From positions 248,001 to 312,000 of the forward strand of contig NZ_JANTYS010000001.1 of assembly GCF_024808255.1 (NCBI RefSeq): a stretch of 64,000 nt of DNA, in the 5' to 3' direction. This stretch comes from Mucilaginibacter dorajii. Its GTDB lineage: Bacteria > Bacteroidota > Bacteroidia > Sphingobacteriales > Sphingobacteriaceae. Made by a program: the position numbers and the translations under genes. Of this stretch, positions 38,701 through 48,264 are shown piece by piece. How positions within the stretch are numbered: position 1 is the stretch's first letter; every line of letters begins with the position of its first letter. Under the pieces are notes generated by a model, which did not search any database, had not been told where the DNA came from, and saw only the letters and a list, made by a program, of their open reading frames with translations.

Positions 38701-38978
38701 ATCAGAACCGTGCCGCATGGAATTACCAGAATAATGATTTTATGTTACAGAACAGCAGATATATCCGGCTGAAATCATTAGTAGTAGGGTATACCTTGCC
38801 CTCAAATTGGACAAAAAGAGCAAAACTGAATAGAGTGCGTATTTATTTCTCAGGGAATGATTTATGGGAGTCTACCAGTATTAAGGACGGCTACGATCCG
38901 GAAATGGGTGAGACTTCACAAAACGTGGGTTATCCGTTCTACAGGACCTGGTCTTTCGGTTTGAATGTAGGTCTTTAA
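35784..38978 (+). CDS. SusC/RagA-family TonB-dependent transporter (no STN domain)
   Basis: A 1064-residue outer-membrane oligosaccharide importer. The signal peptide ends 'NSMAQ'; a carboxypeptidase-regulatory-like domain (about 30-105, 'VTGKVLDAKTGEAIIGATV'), the plug (about 115-240, 'GYGTQKKPTITGAVEVV', 'ISVLKDASASIYGANGANG') and a large barrel follow. It lacks an STN domain, as expected for a transporter controlled by an HTCS and not by sigma/FecR. It is followed after 29 bp by susD and has its own boxed promoter. Confidence 0.96.
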   Translation: MENSTLQSGVKIRALMLFLSLLFSLNSMAQTISVTGKVLDAKTGEAIIGATVKEKGTQKGAVTDVNGTFNLNVASSAVLQVSYIGYATMETPATGGKPLIIKLIRGNNDLNEVIVVGYGTQKKPTITGAVEVVTAKAFEDRAVTNVGLSLQGQTPGLLVTRSSPRPGNEGLAFQIRGATSVNGGSPLIVVDGVPVINYQSFQNMNPDDIESISVLKDASASIYGANGANGVILVTTKKGKGRNGSPKVDYTGNLRFTTDGIKGYSASAQQYAQIWLDANKEETTPNWWGWDTQANMQKLANGYEGIITTRYWGDAYVGKGNRIDEMFARRYSYQHNLSIANNTDRTSYRISAGYADNQATLATAYDGQKQYNFRLNYEYKLSDRIKLTTDYSFIDAKTSSPSVGLGSNLYANDMPFWPAKNPYGEWNANFGNVGNRNAAATTADGGRNNINDFTNRLDLAATIGIVKNLDFIGTVNFQDEQYRQEIYHTPVQLYDWYGNKSQEANQETTQSTGNPGYVTTSNHVFSQYYSALLKYGKSIGSHNFSATGGIEAKKYNYQNLSARRIYFTDNGVEDLNLADPTVQDNSGGKGHSGTYSYLLRANYNYAEKYLLELLGRDDGASNFAPGYQFIKYGGGSLGWAFTKEDFLKGITSIVNFGKVRASYGISGNNAGVGAYNYLVGVNNGTAVLGNPPAKQTTSYLSNNDIFSNTTTWESVSQKDIGIDLNFLNNRLSTTYDYYIKENNHMLQSTQRPALLGGSSPLTNSGQLSVKGWEFTIGWNDHAGDFNYNVRLNIGNSKSLLKKLENADAYSAGKNNFVNGYPLHSWFLQKTGGYFQSQAEVDAYYAKYGAGGGLISRVPPSGSSALRPGDTKIIDVNGDGILSNGGGNVNGNTSDLVYMGDGDAHYQFGINLGGSWKGLDFNAFFQGVGKQLIMRQGYLAYPFATIYTNQPTSFEGKTWTTDHTDAPFPRLTVDQNRAAWNYQNNDFMLQNSRYIRLKSLVVGYTLPSNWTKRAKLNRVRIYFSGNDLWESTSIKDGYDPEMGETSQNVGYPFYRTWSFGLNVGL

Positions 38979-39007
38979 ATAGTATGACAATGTTAATTTT
39001 TAATCAC

Positions 39008-40768
39008 ATGAAAAAATATATATATATAATTTTGTTGGGTGGCCTTGCTTTGGGATCAGCTTCATGCAAAAAAGATTTTATAGACCTCAAACCCCAGGAC
39101 CAGCTGACCGATGCAGCCTATTTCAAACAGCCATCTGACTTTCGGGCTTATGCAACCGGGTTCTATGGCCAGTTGATGGGTTGGGCATCTCCTTACGGTG
39201 GCAATGATGTGTTTAATCATATGGATGTCTCATCCGACCTATCCACCTACTATGCGTTTTCATCAGATGTCGGCCGCGGAACAATCGTAGTTCCGGCAAC
39301 TGACCCGGCATATTCGAACGCCTATTCATGGATCCGTTCGCAAAATATTCTGCTAAAACAGGCTGCTGTATATAGTGGTAATGCGGCTGACATTAAACAA
39401 TATGTTGGTGAAGCCTATTTTTTCAGGGCCAATGCACATTATAGCTTATTAAAGAGATTCGGCGGTGTTCCGATTGTTACTACTGTTCTCGATGTAAACG
39501 ATTTAACTCCTGCCCGAAACAGTCGTTATGAGGTTGTAACCCAAATTTTATCCGATTTAGATAATGCTATTGCCGATTTGCCCATTGAGCAGGCAATTTC
39601 TTCCGCAGATAAAGGACGTATCAGTAAATGGGCGGCAGAATCATTAAAAGCTGAGGTTGAGTTATATGAAGCAACCTGGCGGAAATACAACGGTGCGGTT
39701 ACTGACTTTGCTGGCTCCGGAAAACCCTCATCTGATCAAACAGCCCAGTTTTTCAGCGAAGCTGCCTCACTGGCTAAAGATGTGATGGACAATGGCGGTT
39801 ATACATTATGGAATTATAATACCTCACTTTCGAATCAGAGCTCATTTTATTTATTTAACCTCGAGGATGCTGGCAGTAATCCGGCTGGGTTAACCAAAGC
39901 AAGCAATAACGAGTTTATTTTATATAGCGTTTATGACTATGTACTTAAACAAGGAGGAGTAAATCTATCATTCACCTCTTACATGATGACCCCAAGCCGG
40001 AAAATGATGGATATGTATTTGTGTACGGATGGTTTACCGGCATCAAAATCTCCGTTGTTTCAGGGCTATCATAACCCTGGGGATGAATATAAAAACCGAG
40101 ATTTTAGAATGACGAGTTATGCAGGTGGTATACCAACTACCGTTGACTTGACTAAGGGCGGTCCTGGATATGCTAATGTGAAATTTGCCAGTTATAACTA
40201 TGGTTCTTACCGTAATGCCAACCAGGAATCACCGAACTTCCCGATTATTCGACTTGCTGAAGTGTATTTGATTTATGCAGAAGCGTTATATGAAAAAAAT
40301 GGGAGTATAACTGATGCCCAGTTGGACGAATCAATTAACAAAATCCGTGACCGAGCCGGGGTTGCACATTTAACGAATGGATTGGTTTCGACCAACGGTT
40401 TGAATATGCTGGATGAGATAAGAAGAGAAAGGACAGTAGAGTTATTTCATGAAGGTTTTCGCTATGATGACCTGAAGCGCTGGGGTATTGCTGAAACGGC
40501 TCTAAATGGATCAACTTGTGGAGAAGTTGTCGGTGACGCTTCCTACACAACGGCCTTCAGAAATTCCGCAGGAGCAAATACATCCTTCTATGCACCTTCA
40601 TCCTATGTATGGGGAGAGGAAGCGGTTTCAACGGCGGCAGGAACACTGAAATGCGTAGTCATCGACAGTAAGAGTAACCATAATTTTTCAAAGAAAAATT
40701 ATTTGTGGCCGATACCTCAGGTTGAAATAAATCTCAATTCAAAATTGAGGCAAAATCCAGGGTATTAA
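39008..40768 (+). CDS. SusD/RagB-family glycan-binding lipoprotein
   Basis: A surface lipoprotein of 586 residues from ATG 39008, with lipobox 'GSASC' (Cys20). An in-frame ATG 24 nt earlier would spoil the signal peptide. Family landmarks: 'KKDFIDLKPQDQLTDAAYF', the helical core 'YVGEAYFFRANAHYSLLKRFGGVPIV', 'FPIIRLAEVYLIYAEALYE' and 'ERTVELFHEGFRYDDLKRW'. The C-terminal 'LWPIPQVEINLNSKLRQNPGY' is the usual SusD end. It forms the lid of the preceding SusC. Confidence 0.96.
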   Translation: MKKYIYIILLGGLALGSASCKKDFIDLKPQDQLTDAAYFKQPSDFRAYATGFYGQLMGWASPYGGNDVFNHMDVSSDLSTYYAFSSDVGRGTIVVPATDPAYSNAYSWIRSQNILLKQAAVYSGNAADIKQYVGEAYFFRANAHYSLLKRFGGVPIVTTVLDVNDLTPARNSRYEVVTQILSDLDNAIADLPIEQAISSADKGRISKWAAESLKAEVELYEATWRKYNGAVTDFAGSGKPSSDQTAQFFSEAASLAKDVMDNGGYTLWNYNTSLSNQSSFYLFNLEDAGSNPAGLTKASNNEFILYSVYDYVLKQGGVNLSFTSYMMTPSRKMMDMYLCTDGLPASKSPLFQGYHNPGDEYKNRDFRMTSYAGGIPTTVDLTKGGPGYANVKFASYNYGSYRNANQESPNFPIIRLAEVYLIYAEALYEKNGSITDAQLDESINKIRDRAGVAHLTNGLVSTNGLNMLDEIRRERTVELFHEGFRYDDLKRWGIAETALNGSTCGEVVGDASYTTAFRNSAGANTSFYAPSSYVWGEEAVSTAAGTLKCVVIDSKSNHNFSKKNYLWPIPQVEINLNSKLRQNPGY

Positions 40769-40844
40769 AATGTCTGTAATGGGTGGTCTTACTGATCGGC
40801 CCGTTCTTGTCAATGTAAAATCAATTCATTTTAATCTTTTAATT

Positions 40845-42026
40845 ATGAAACAAATATTAAAACAAAACGCCATCGTTATATTAATGGTAAGTTTTGTGAT
40901 GCTGTTTATTGGTTGTGAGAAAGGACCAAATTTTGAAATGGTGACCTATCCCGCTCCTCAACCTACAGATTTCAATGCAAAATCTGGGTATCCCGGGTCT
41001 TATGTTACTATAACCGGTAAAGATTTTGGAACCCTGGCAGGTGCAGTCACCATATTATTCAACGGTATTCCATCAGATTCCATCAAATCTATCGAAGATG
41101 GGAAAATTGTGGTGAAAACGCCGGCCAATGGAACTACAGGAAAAATTACCTTAAAAATATGGAAAAACACTGTTGTATTAAACGGGGTTTTTACCTTTCT
41201 CCCGGCTCCAACTATTAAATCGGTCACATCTCTGGGCCCGCTTGGTACAGGCATAGCGGCAACGGGCGACCTGGTTGTCATCAAAGGAACTGGATTTGGG
41301 ACCGATCCGTCGAAAGTTTCAGTAAGTTTTAACGGAACAACGGCTACATCGATCACAGCAGTTGCAGATACATCTATACAAGTAATAACGCCGGGAGGAT
41401 ACTCATCCGGAAATCTTACAGTAAAGATAAACGGATTCCCGATAACAGGACCACCTCTGCTTAATCCCGATGTGAAGGGCGATATATCAATGTTTTATTT
41501 AAAAAATTATAAACAACCGTTTAGCACCATTGTCGCCAACGATGCTTCGCGTTGGAGAACCCCTTCTGACTGGACGGTAACCACGCCAATAATGAATCAT
41601 ACTGGTGCCAATAATGCACCTGCCGGAGGCCTGGACAATAATCATCCGCCACTTGTAATAGCATTTGAATCAGGTTGGGGCGGTGCATCATACATTGTAA
41701 ATGGTAAAATGTACCAAACTGTAACGCTACCTGCTGGAAATTATACTTATTCGGTTGGAATGTCAAATAATGATTGGCCTGGAAGTGACCCAATTTATAT
41801 TGCCGCATCGGCAGGCACTACCTTACCGGATGCAGCCAATATTAGTACAGCCTTGGGATATTTTAAAATGATCCCGGATGGTCAATATTATAGCGGAGGT
41901 TTAGGGAAAACTTATAGTTGCAATTTTAGTTTAACGCAGCCTACAAAGGTATCTCTGGGCTTTGTAGTTAATATGACCGGAAACTCATACTTGAATTTGA
42001 TATGGGTGAAATTGGTTCTGAATTAA
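40845..42026 (+). CDS. Surface glycan-binding lipoprotein with IPT/TIG domains (SusE/F position)
   Basis: ATG 40845 gives a 393-residue lipoprotein with lipobox 'LFIGC' (Cys24); the frame is open 75 nt further up. Two IPT/TIG immunoglobulin-like domains ('GYPGSYVTITGKDFGTLAG' and 'TGDLVVIKGTGFGTDPSKV') are followed by a C-terminal beta-sandwich of about 170 residues ('RWRTPSDWTVTTPIMNHTG'), the architecture of PUL surface glycan-binding proteins next to SusD. It probably presents polysaccharide to the surface lyase encoded next. Confidence 0.85.
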   Translation: MKQILKQNAIVILMVSFVMLFIGCEKGPNFEMVTYPAPQPTDFNAKSGYPGSYVTITGKDFGTLAGAVTILFNGIPSDSIKSIEDGKIVVKTPANGTTGKITLKIWKNTVVLNGVFTFLPAPTIKSVTSLGPLGTGIAATGDLVVIKGTGFGTDPSKVSVSFNGTTATSITAVADTSIQVITPGGYSSGNLTVKINGFPITGPPLLNPDVKGDISMFYLKNYKQPFSTIVANDASRWRTPSDWTVTTPIMNHTGANNAPAGGLDNNHPPLVIAFESGWGGASYIVNGKMYQTVTLPAGNYTYSVGMSNNDWPGSDPIYIAASAGTTLPDAANISTALGYFKMIPDGQYYSGGLGKTYSCNFSLTQPTKVSLGFVVNMTGNSYLNLIWVKLVLN

Positions 42027-42031
42027 ATGAT

Positions 42032-42066
42032 AAACGGGAGTTGGTTTTGAGGACTGACTCCCATTT
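42032..42066 (+). terminator. Hairpin after the susC-susD-SGBP operon
   Basis: AAA-C-GGGAGT (42032-42041) pairs with ACTCCC-A-TTT (42057-42066) with one internal mismatch and a 15-nt loop, close after the stop at 42026. This is terminator-like, although the T-run is short. Confidence 0.4.
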
Positions 42067-42256
42067 ATTGTTTAGTTGTAGTTTAATTTAGGTTTTGGGA
42101 ATTGAGCAGAAGCATCTGTTTAAAAACAACATTAAATGTTTTATGCTGGTGTCGTTTTAAATTGGAATAACCTAGTTGCGATTCTTTTAACTAAAAAATT
42201 AGTGCAATAGCTCATTTGTTTGAAGTTAATTAAAATGTTCTTATAAAGAAAATATC

Positions 42257-43540
42257 ATGAAATATCTGAATTTTGGACTTGTTTCCACAGTTTTGTGCGG
42301 TTTGGTACTGGTATCCTGTTCAAAAAAAAGCAATAGTCCGGTAACAAAAGTTGATACAACAGTATCTACAACAATAAAATATATCGATACCCTTTCTGAC
42401 AATGTTCCTATGGTACATCCCGGAGGATTACATACAGCTGCAGATTTTTCCCGAATTAAAGCGATGGTGACGTCGGGAACCGAGCCCTGGAATTCCGGCT
42501 GGAATAAATTAATTGCAAATTCACATGCCCAATTAAATTACCAGCCTAGCCCAACAGTAAAATTGATTCGGGGGGGCAACACAGTCTGGGAATCTGATCC
42601 GGACAATTATTCTCATGCTTATAACGATGTTGCTGCAGCTTACCAGACCGCCATCCGGTGGAAGGTAAGCGGCGACACGGCTTATGCTAATAAATCAATA
42701 CAAATATTAAACGCCTGGGCCGCCACTTGTATCAGTATAAATGGCGATCCTAACGCCGCATTGGCTGCTGGAATTTATGGATTCCAATTTGCAGTCGCTG
42801 GTGAATTGATGCGCGATTATAAAGGCTGGAAGCCTGGCGATTTTACAACATATCAGCAATGGATGCTTAGAGTCTTTTATTCGCAAAACCACGATTTTTT
42901 AATAAGGCATCAAAGCAGTTGTCCTGAACATTACTGGTCCAACTGGGATTTGTGTAATCTTGCCTCAGCCATGGCTATAGGTATTTTGGCGGATAAACGT
43001 TCGGCATATAATTATGCCATGAACTATATTATGCATAGCCCGAATGGTAATGGGAATATTCAAAAAGCCATCAACTATGTATTTACAGGGAGCGACGCAG
43101 GGTTGGCACAATTACAGGAAAGCGGCCGCGACCAGGGGCATGCTACGCTTGTAATCGCTTTACTCGGTCCAATATGTCAGATGGCATGGAATCAGGGGGA
43201 TGATCTGTATGGATTTAACGACAATATGTTTTTGAAAGCCTGTGAGTATACAGCCAAATACAACGTCGCAAACCTCAATGTCCCGTTTCACAGTTATACT
43301 TATTATGATTGCAATACAACTACAACGCTAACTCAAATAAGTTCAGACTCAAGGGGGGCATCACGGCCGATGTGGGCATTGGTTTACAACCATTACGCGA
43401 AACTCAAAGGTTTGTCGGCTACCTATTCTAAATTAGGTGTTCAGGTAACTCAACCGGAAGGGGGAGGTGGAGATTACGGACCTGATAGCGGCGGATTTGA
43501 CCAATTGGGTTTTGGTACATTGATGTATACATTACCATAA
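42257..43540 (+). CDS. Alginate-lyase-fold (PL38-like) lipoprotein lyase
   Basis: A 427-residue single-domain lyase anchored by lipobox 'VLVSC' (Cys21), hence probably on the outer membrane surface. It is related to the lyases at 31927 and 50130. Shared motifs include 'MVHPGGLHTAADFSRIKAMV', 'WSNWDLCNLASAMAIGI' (Asn229), 'QESGRDQGHATLVIALL' (His295) and 'KACEYTAKYN'. It lies between the glycan-binding lipoprotein and the HTCS gene, without an obvious HTCS box, so it may be read through from susCD or use a separate promoter. It likely makes the first cuts in surface-bound polysaccharide. Confidence 0.8.
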   Translation: MKYLNFGLVSTVLCGLVLVSCSKKSNSPVTKVDTTVSTTIKYIDTLSDNVPMVHPGGLHTAADFSRIKAMVTSGTEPWNSGWNKLIANSHAQLNYQPSPTVKLIRGGNTVWESDPDNYSHAYNDVAAAYQTAIRWKVSGDTAYANKSIQILNAWAATCISINGDPNAALAAGIYGFQFAVAGELMRDYKGWKPGDFTTYQQWMLRVFYSQNHDFLIRHQSSCPEHYWSNWDLCNLASAMAIGILADKRSAYNYAMNYIMHSPNGNGNIQKAINYVFTGSDAGLAQLQESGRDQGHATLVIALLGPICQMAWNQGDDLYGFNDNMFLKACEYTAKYNVANLNVPFHSYTYYDCNTTTTLTQISSDSRGASRPMWALVYNHYAKLKGLSATYSKLGVQVTQPEGGGGDYGPDSGGFDQLGFGTLMYTLP

Positions 43541-43808
43541 GAATTAGACCTGTTTTGTCTTGAAAGTGACTGATTATCAGCGGCGGAAATATTCGTGTCT
43601 TTTTTAAAAAGAAGTTTTGTGTATGTTGTTTATAAATGATATTTTGAACGATAATTGTTAAATTTGATCATCATATAAACCAATTAACTGGCTTCATAGT
43701 TTTTGATTTCACTTAAGCATAACCGGTAAAATGTCAAGAGACGCGACCCGGCTATTATGACGTGTCGTGATTAGTCTGGAGTCTTGTCACATTTATATAT
43801 TACTTAAA

Positions 43809-46800
43809 ATGAGAAGTCGTAAATTTCGAATCTTGTTGCTTGTTGTTTTTGCTCTTATAAATGGGGGAAATGTTTTAGCTCAGAATTTTTCCTATCTGGG
43901 TATTGAACAGGGTTTGTCAAATAACACGGTAACTACAATTTATAAAGATAGACTGGGCTTTATGTGGTTCGGAACTCTCGACGGTTTAAACCGTTTTGAC
44001 GGATACAATTTTAAAGTTTTCAGAAATAAATTTAATGACTTCCATTCGCTGCCCAATGATATAATAAACTGTATTAACGAAGATAATAACGGGAATTTAT
44101 GGGTGGGGACCCCAAAAGGAGTAGGGAAATTAGATAGCAGGACACAGGAGTTTTTAAGGCTTAACTATAAGGATAACTTAAATAGAAGTAAATCTTTTGA
44201 TAATTGGATTTATGATATTAAAGCGGATGGTCGGGGAAATATGTATATAGGTGCTGCTGATCTTGGATTGTCAGTTTATTCAATACAAACAGGGAGGTTA
44301 AACCGGATTCCGATAGTTGACGGTCATGGCAACATCATTCATAAATATACGGCCAATGCGGTAGCTATTTTGAATGCTGCTGAGGTTTTATTCACAGTAG
44401 AGGATTTTGGATTGTTTGTTTATAATTCAAATTCCCAAAGAGCTACCGTTTTAGCTGGCAGTCTTCCGGTAGCAAGTGCTATCCGTATCGATAACAGAAA
44501 AGGTAAAGCCTGGATAGGTACCAGAAATGGACTTTTTATTTATAGCCTGGGGGCACATGTTATACAAAAAAGAAGATTTGATGACAAGGGCTTGAATAAT
44601 AGCTGGGTCACAGATCTTTTAATCGACAAAAACGATGTCATCTGGGCAACTACAGATGGACGGGGAATTGTTAAAATTAAAGAAAATCAAGCTGATGTTT
44701 TAATTAAACAGGAAAATCCCGGCACACTCTCAAGTAATGCTGTTTATGCAATTTATGAAGATGAACTATCTAAGTTGTGGATCGGAACGCTACGCGGTGG
44801 AATAGACGTTATTGATGCAAAGAAAAATCAATTCAAAACCTATGTACATAAGCCGTATACTAACAATAGCCTGGTAAATGATTTTACGTTTTCTTTTTGT
44901 GAGGACAAAGATAAAAGGGTGTGGATAGGAACTGACGGAGGAGGAATTAGTTTATGGGACAGAACCTCTAACTCGTTTGAAAATAATCCATACAAAATTT
45001 CTGATGGAGGGCAAACTTCAAATTTTCATGTAGCTTCCATTATAAAAGATGCGCAACAGAGCATCTGGATCGCTGCTTTTGCCGGTGGAGTTTATAGATT
45101 TAACTCGTCCAATAAGCAATTTGACCCTATTGCAACAAAAAATAATCAAGCGTTAAACGCGGTATGGAAACTTTATTGTGACCGGGATCAGGATATATGG
45201 GCGACCTGTTTATTAGGACTAACTAATTCTGATAAAAATAGTAGGATATTCAAATTTGATCATAAACTAAACAAGTTTATATCTGCTTCTTTTCCTATAG
45301 CTGAAGATATTCTTTCAATTGTTGATGATGGAGGAAATGGTTTATGGATGGGCAGTTTTACTAATCTGATACACGTAAACAAAAAAAATGGAGTAGATGA
45401 AAAATTCAATTTAAGAACGGCTGTACGTGCATTATTTAAAAGCCGGTCGGGCAAATTATGGATCGGGACATATGGACGGGGCCTGATGAGTTTTGACCAG
45501 AGGTCTGGTAAGTTTGTTAGTTATACCGAAGAAAATGGATTGTGCAATAACAAGGTGCTTAATATAGAAGAGGATGGTAGAAATGATATATGGGTAAGCA
45601 CCTATAATGGTATAGCGAAGCTGGTTCCCTCGACTGGTCATATTGAGAATTTTTACGTGGCGGACGGGCTTCAGTCTAATCAGTTTTACTATAATGCTTC
45701 TGCTAAACTAACTGATGGCGAGATCCTTTTTGGAGGCATAAAAGGCTATAATAGTTTTAACCCGGATAGCATTAAACAATTTCATGACTTTCCGAAACTA
45801 TTGATTACTGGTTTACGTGTTGACAACGCTTTGGTGAATGGTAACAATAGCTTTGTTAAGGACAATAAAAATACACTTGAAACAGAGCATATAGAGTTAC
45901 CTTATGATAAAGCCGTATTATCTATAGATTATGCGGCCTTGGAATATTCCAAGCCTGAGAAAATACAATATGCGTATATAATTGAGGGTAGGGATAAAAA
46001 GTGGAATTTTGTTAATAATACCCGTACTATCAACTATTCGCGGCTGAATGAGGGGAGTTATCTGTTGAAGATTAAATCAACCAACGCTTCCGGGATATGG
46101 AACACCAATGAGAGAGTAATTCATATTATTGTTTTGCCTCCCTGGTATCGTACATGGTGGGCTTATTGTTTTTACTTAGGACTGATTTCACTGTCTATCT
46201 GCGGGTTCCTTTTCTATCAGCGTAAGCAAACACGATTAGAATATGAGATGAAATTGACCAAAGAACTTAACGAAAAGAAAATCTCATTTTTTACCAATAT
46301 TTCGCATGAACTCAGAACCCCTTTAACGTTGATCGTTAATCCGATAAAAGATCTTCTCCAAAGTAACGGGTCTAACACTGATCTTATTGATATTAGTTCC
46401 GTTTACAGGAATTCAAGGCGTTTGTTAAGTTTGGTTGATCAGTTGTTATTGTTCCGTACTTCTGAAAATGAAATAGCCGATTTACAACAACAATGGATCA
46501 ATCTGAAAGATGTGTGCTACGAAGTTTTTCTATGTTTTAATAACCAGGTCACAGCTAAAAAACTTGACTATCATTTTGAGTGTAACGATCACGAAATTAA
46601 AGTATTTGCGGATCGTGAAAAGTTAGAGATAGTGCTTTTTAATTTGTTATCGAATGCTATAAAATATACTCCTGAGCAAGGCCGTGTAGTTTTGGAACTA
46701 AACAAAGATGAGCGTTTCGTTACAGTCTTTGTAAAAGATACCGGACAGGGTATCCCCGAGGGTACCGGCGAAAAATTATTTGAGAAATTTTACCGCATCC

Positions 46801-47924
46801 CATTTGAAAACCAGACAACAGAACAAGGTGGATTTGGGATTGGGTTATTTCTTGCTAAAAGGTACATGGAAATACAACATGGCAGTTTGACCTATTCGAG
46901 TGTTTTTGGTAAGGGAACAACATTTCAATTACAACTGCCCGTCTTTAGCGACAATGAAGTGGGTCATAAACAAGAAGCCAGAAATGGTTCTTCTTTTCCC
47001 CTTTTGCAAGAACTTATCGCTGATACATCCGAAATTGAACGTACTGCCAAACCCAGCTCCAGTTGTAACGATTATGTTGAAGAAATTTTAGGAGATATTG
47101 TTAATGAAAGACCTGTTATTTTATTAATTGATGATGATAGGGCGATCAGAAATTATATAAAACAATTATTAGTCAATAACTATACGGTTTATGAGGCTGA
47201 TAATACTGAAAATGGATTTGAAATCGTATTAGAGAACGAACCGGACATCATTGTTTGTGATGTGATCATGAACGGAACAACAGGTGTGGAGTTTTGTGCA
47301 AAGATGAAAGAGTCTCCTTCATTTAGTCATATCCCCATTATATTATTAACCGGTACTTCTTCTCCGGAGGTAAAACTCAAGGGGATTGAGTGCGGTGCCG
47401 ATGACTATATTACCAAACCCTTTGAAAGCGACCTACTAGTGGCGCGGATAAAAAGTTTGCTCAAAGGAAGAGATACGCTTAAGGATTATTTTTTTAATGA
47501 GATAACCCTTAAAAACAATAGCCTTAAAATACCAGTTGAATACAGTGATTTTCTGTCAACGTGTATCAGGATAGTTGAAAGTCACTTGGATGATGATGAT
47601 TTTTCTATCAAGGTGCTTAGCGAAGAAGTTGGTATGAGCAGATCGACACTTTTTAGAAAAATAAAATCAATTTCGGGGCTGTCAAATATGGAATTTATCA
47701 GGTACATCAGGATGAGAAAGGCCGCTGAACTGATGATCCAGACGGATTTACAGATAAAAGAAATTGCTTTTCAAATTGGATTCCAGGACATCAGGTACTT
47801 TCGCGAACAGTTTCATAAGTTGTTTGAAATGAATCCATCAGATTTCGTTCGGAAATACAGAAAAAACTTTAATGTAAACCGGAGTCTCAATAATAGCTTT
47901 GTCAACCAGAAAAAAGAAAAATAA
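43809..47924 (+). CDS. Hybrid two-component system regulator (HTCS)
   Basis: A one-polypeptide sensor-regulator of 1371 residues from ATG 43809, chosen because the signal peptide ('GGNVLAQ') then starts normally. The periplasmic sensor is two Reg_prop beta-propellers ('LWIGTLRGGIDVI', 'LWIGTYGRGLMSFD') plus a Y_Y_Y domain. A TM helix (about 782-803) is followed by HisKA (His833 in 'FTNISHELRTPL'), HATPase ('NLLSNAIKYTPEQG'), a receiver (Asp1151 in 'IIVCDVIM') and an AraC-type HTH (about 1248-1354). It senses an oligosaccharide from the target glycan and is expected to activate the promoters that carry the C-run boxes. Its own promoter shows no box. Confidence 0.96.
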   Translation: MRSRKFRILLLVVFALINGGNVLAQNFSYLGIEQGLSNNTVTTIYKDRLGFMWFGTLDGLNRFDGYNFKVFRNKFNDFHSLPNDIINCINEDNNGNLWVGTPKGVGKLDSRTQEFLRLNYKDNLNRSKSFDNWIYDIKADGRGNMYIGAADLGLSVYSIQTGRLNRIPIVDGHGNIIHKYTANAVAILNAAEVLFTVEDFGLFVYNSNSQRATVLAGSLPVASAIRIDNRKGKAWIGTRNGLFIYSLGAHVIQKRRFDDKGLNNSWVTDLLIDKNDVIWATTDGRGIVKIKENQADVLIKQENPGTLSSNAVYAIYEDELSKLWIGTLRGGIDVIDAKKNQFKTYVHKPYTNNSLVNDFTFSFCEDKDKRVWIGTDGGGISLWDRTSNSFENNPYKISDGGQTSNFHVASIIKDAQQSIWIAAFAGGVYRFNSSNKQFDPIATKNNQALNAVWKLYCDRDQDIWATCLLGLTNSDKNSRIFKFDHKLNKFISASFPIAEDILSIVDDGGNGLWMGSFTNLIHVNKKNGVDEKFNLRTAVRALFKSRSGKLWIGTYGRGLMSFDQRSGKFVSYTEENGLCNNKVLNIEEDGRNDIWVSTYNGIAKLVPSTGHIENFYVADGLQSNQFYYNASAKLTDGEILFGGIKGYNSFNPDSIKQFHDFPKLLITGLRVDNALVNGNNSFVKDNKNTLETEHIELPYDKAVLSIDYAALEYSKPEKIQYAYIIEGRDKKWNFVNNTRTINYSRLNEGSYLLKIKSTNASGIWNTNERVIHIIVLPPWYRTWWAYCFYLGLISLSICGFLFYQRKQTRLEYEMKLTKELNEKKISFFTNISHELRTPLTLIVNPIKDLLQSNGSNTDLIDISSVYRNSRRLLSLVDQLLLFRTSENEIADLQQQWINLKDVCYEVFLCFNNQVTAKKLDYHFECNDHEIKVFADREKLEIVLFNLLSNAIKYTPEQGRVVLELNKDERFVTVFVKDTGQGIPEGTGEKLFEKFYRIPFENQTTEQGGFGIGLFLAKRYMEIQHGSLTYSSVFGKGTTFQLQLPVFSDNEVGHKQEARNGSSFPLLQELIADTSEIERTAKPSSSCNDYVEEILGDIVNERPVILLIDDDRAIRNYIKQLLVNNYTVYEADNTENGFEIVLENEPDIIVCDVIMNGTTGVEFCAKMKESPSFSHIPIILLTGTSSPEVKLKGIECGADDYITKPFESDLLVARIKSLLKGRDTLKDYFFNEITLKNNSLKIPVEYSDFLSTCIRIVESHLDDDDFSIKVLSEEVGMSRSTLFRKIKSISGLSNMEFIRYIRMRKAAELMIQTDLQIKEIAFQIGFQDIRYFREQFHKLFEMNPSDFVRKYRKNFNVNRSLNNSFVNQKKEK

Positions 47925-47970
47925 GCATTAGTTTTCGGATACCGCAATAAGTAAATCTTAGTATTGTTTG

Positions 47971-47999
47971 TCAAGAATAGTTGAATTCACAATTCTTGA
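47971..47999 (+). terminator. AT-rich hairpin after the HTCS gene
   Basis: TCAAGAAT (47971-47978) pairs with ATTCTTGA (47992-47999), loop 13 nt, 46 bp past the HTCS stop. The stem is weak and has no clear T-run. The remainder of the 340-bp gap to 48265 contains box D and no gene. Confidence 0.3.
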
Positions 48000-48054
48000 T
48001 CAGGTAGATCTATGCATGTCATTTTTGTTGAATTTGATTGGTCAGGCACAATAA

Positions 48055-48110
48055 TCCCCCCTTTGTTTGACCAGCTACCCCCCTTAGCAAGCAGTTTTTT
48101 CATTCGATTT
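48055..48110 (+). promoter_or_regulatory. Proposed HTCS box D (GH28-like gene)
   Basis: CCCCCC at 48056, TTTGTTTGACCAGCTA, then CCCCCC at 48078 (22 bp period): the best-conserved copy with box C. No good -7 element is evident; TTCGATTT at 48103-48110 is at the expected distance but a poor match. The gene starts at 48265. Confidence 0.6.
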
Positions 48111-48264
48111 TTATAATATCTTCTCAAGCAATCATTATAAACCAGATTCCTGAATCAGCCTAACAGAGTGGAGCTGAAGGAAAATCAATGTAAAAGAGGC
48201 TGGGATCGAAGATCTGTGCTGATGTCAGTAATACTCAGCAAATCTTAACATTTATTTATTTTTC

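Noticed and set aside
45494..45512. TTTTGACCAGAGG inside the HTCS gene as a further regulatory box
   Set aside because: It lacks both C-runs and lies in coding sequence.
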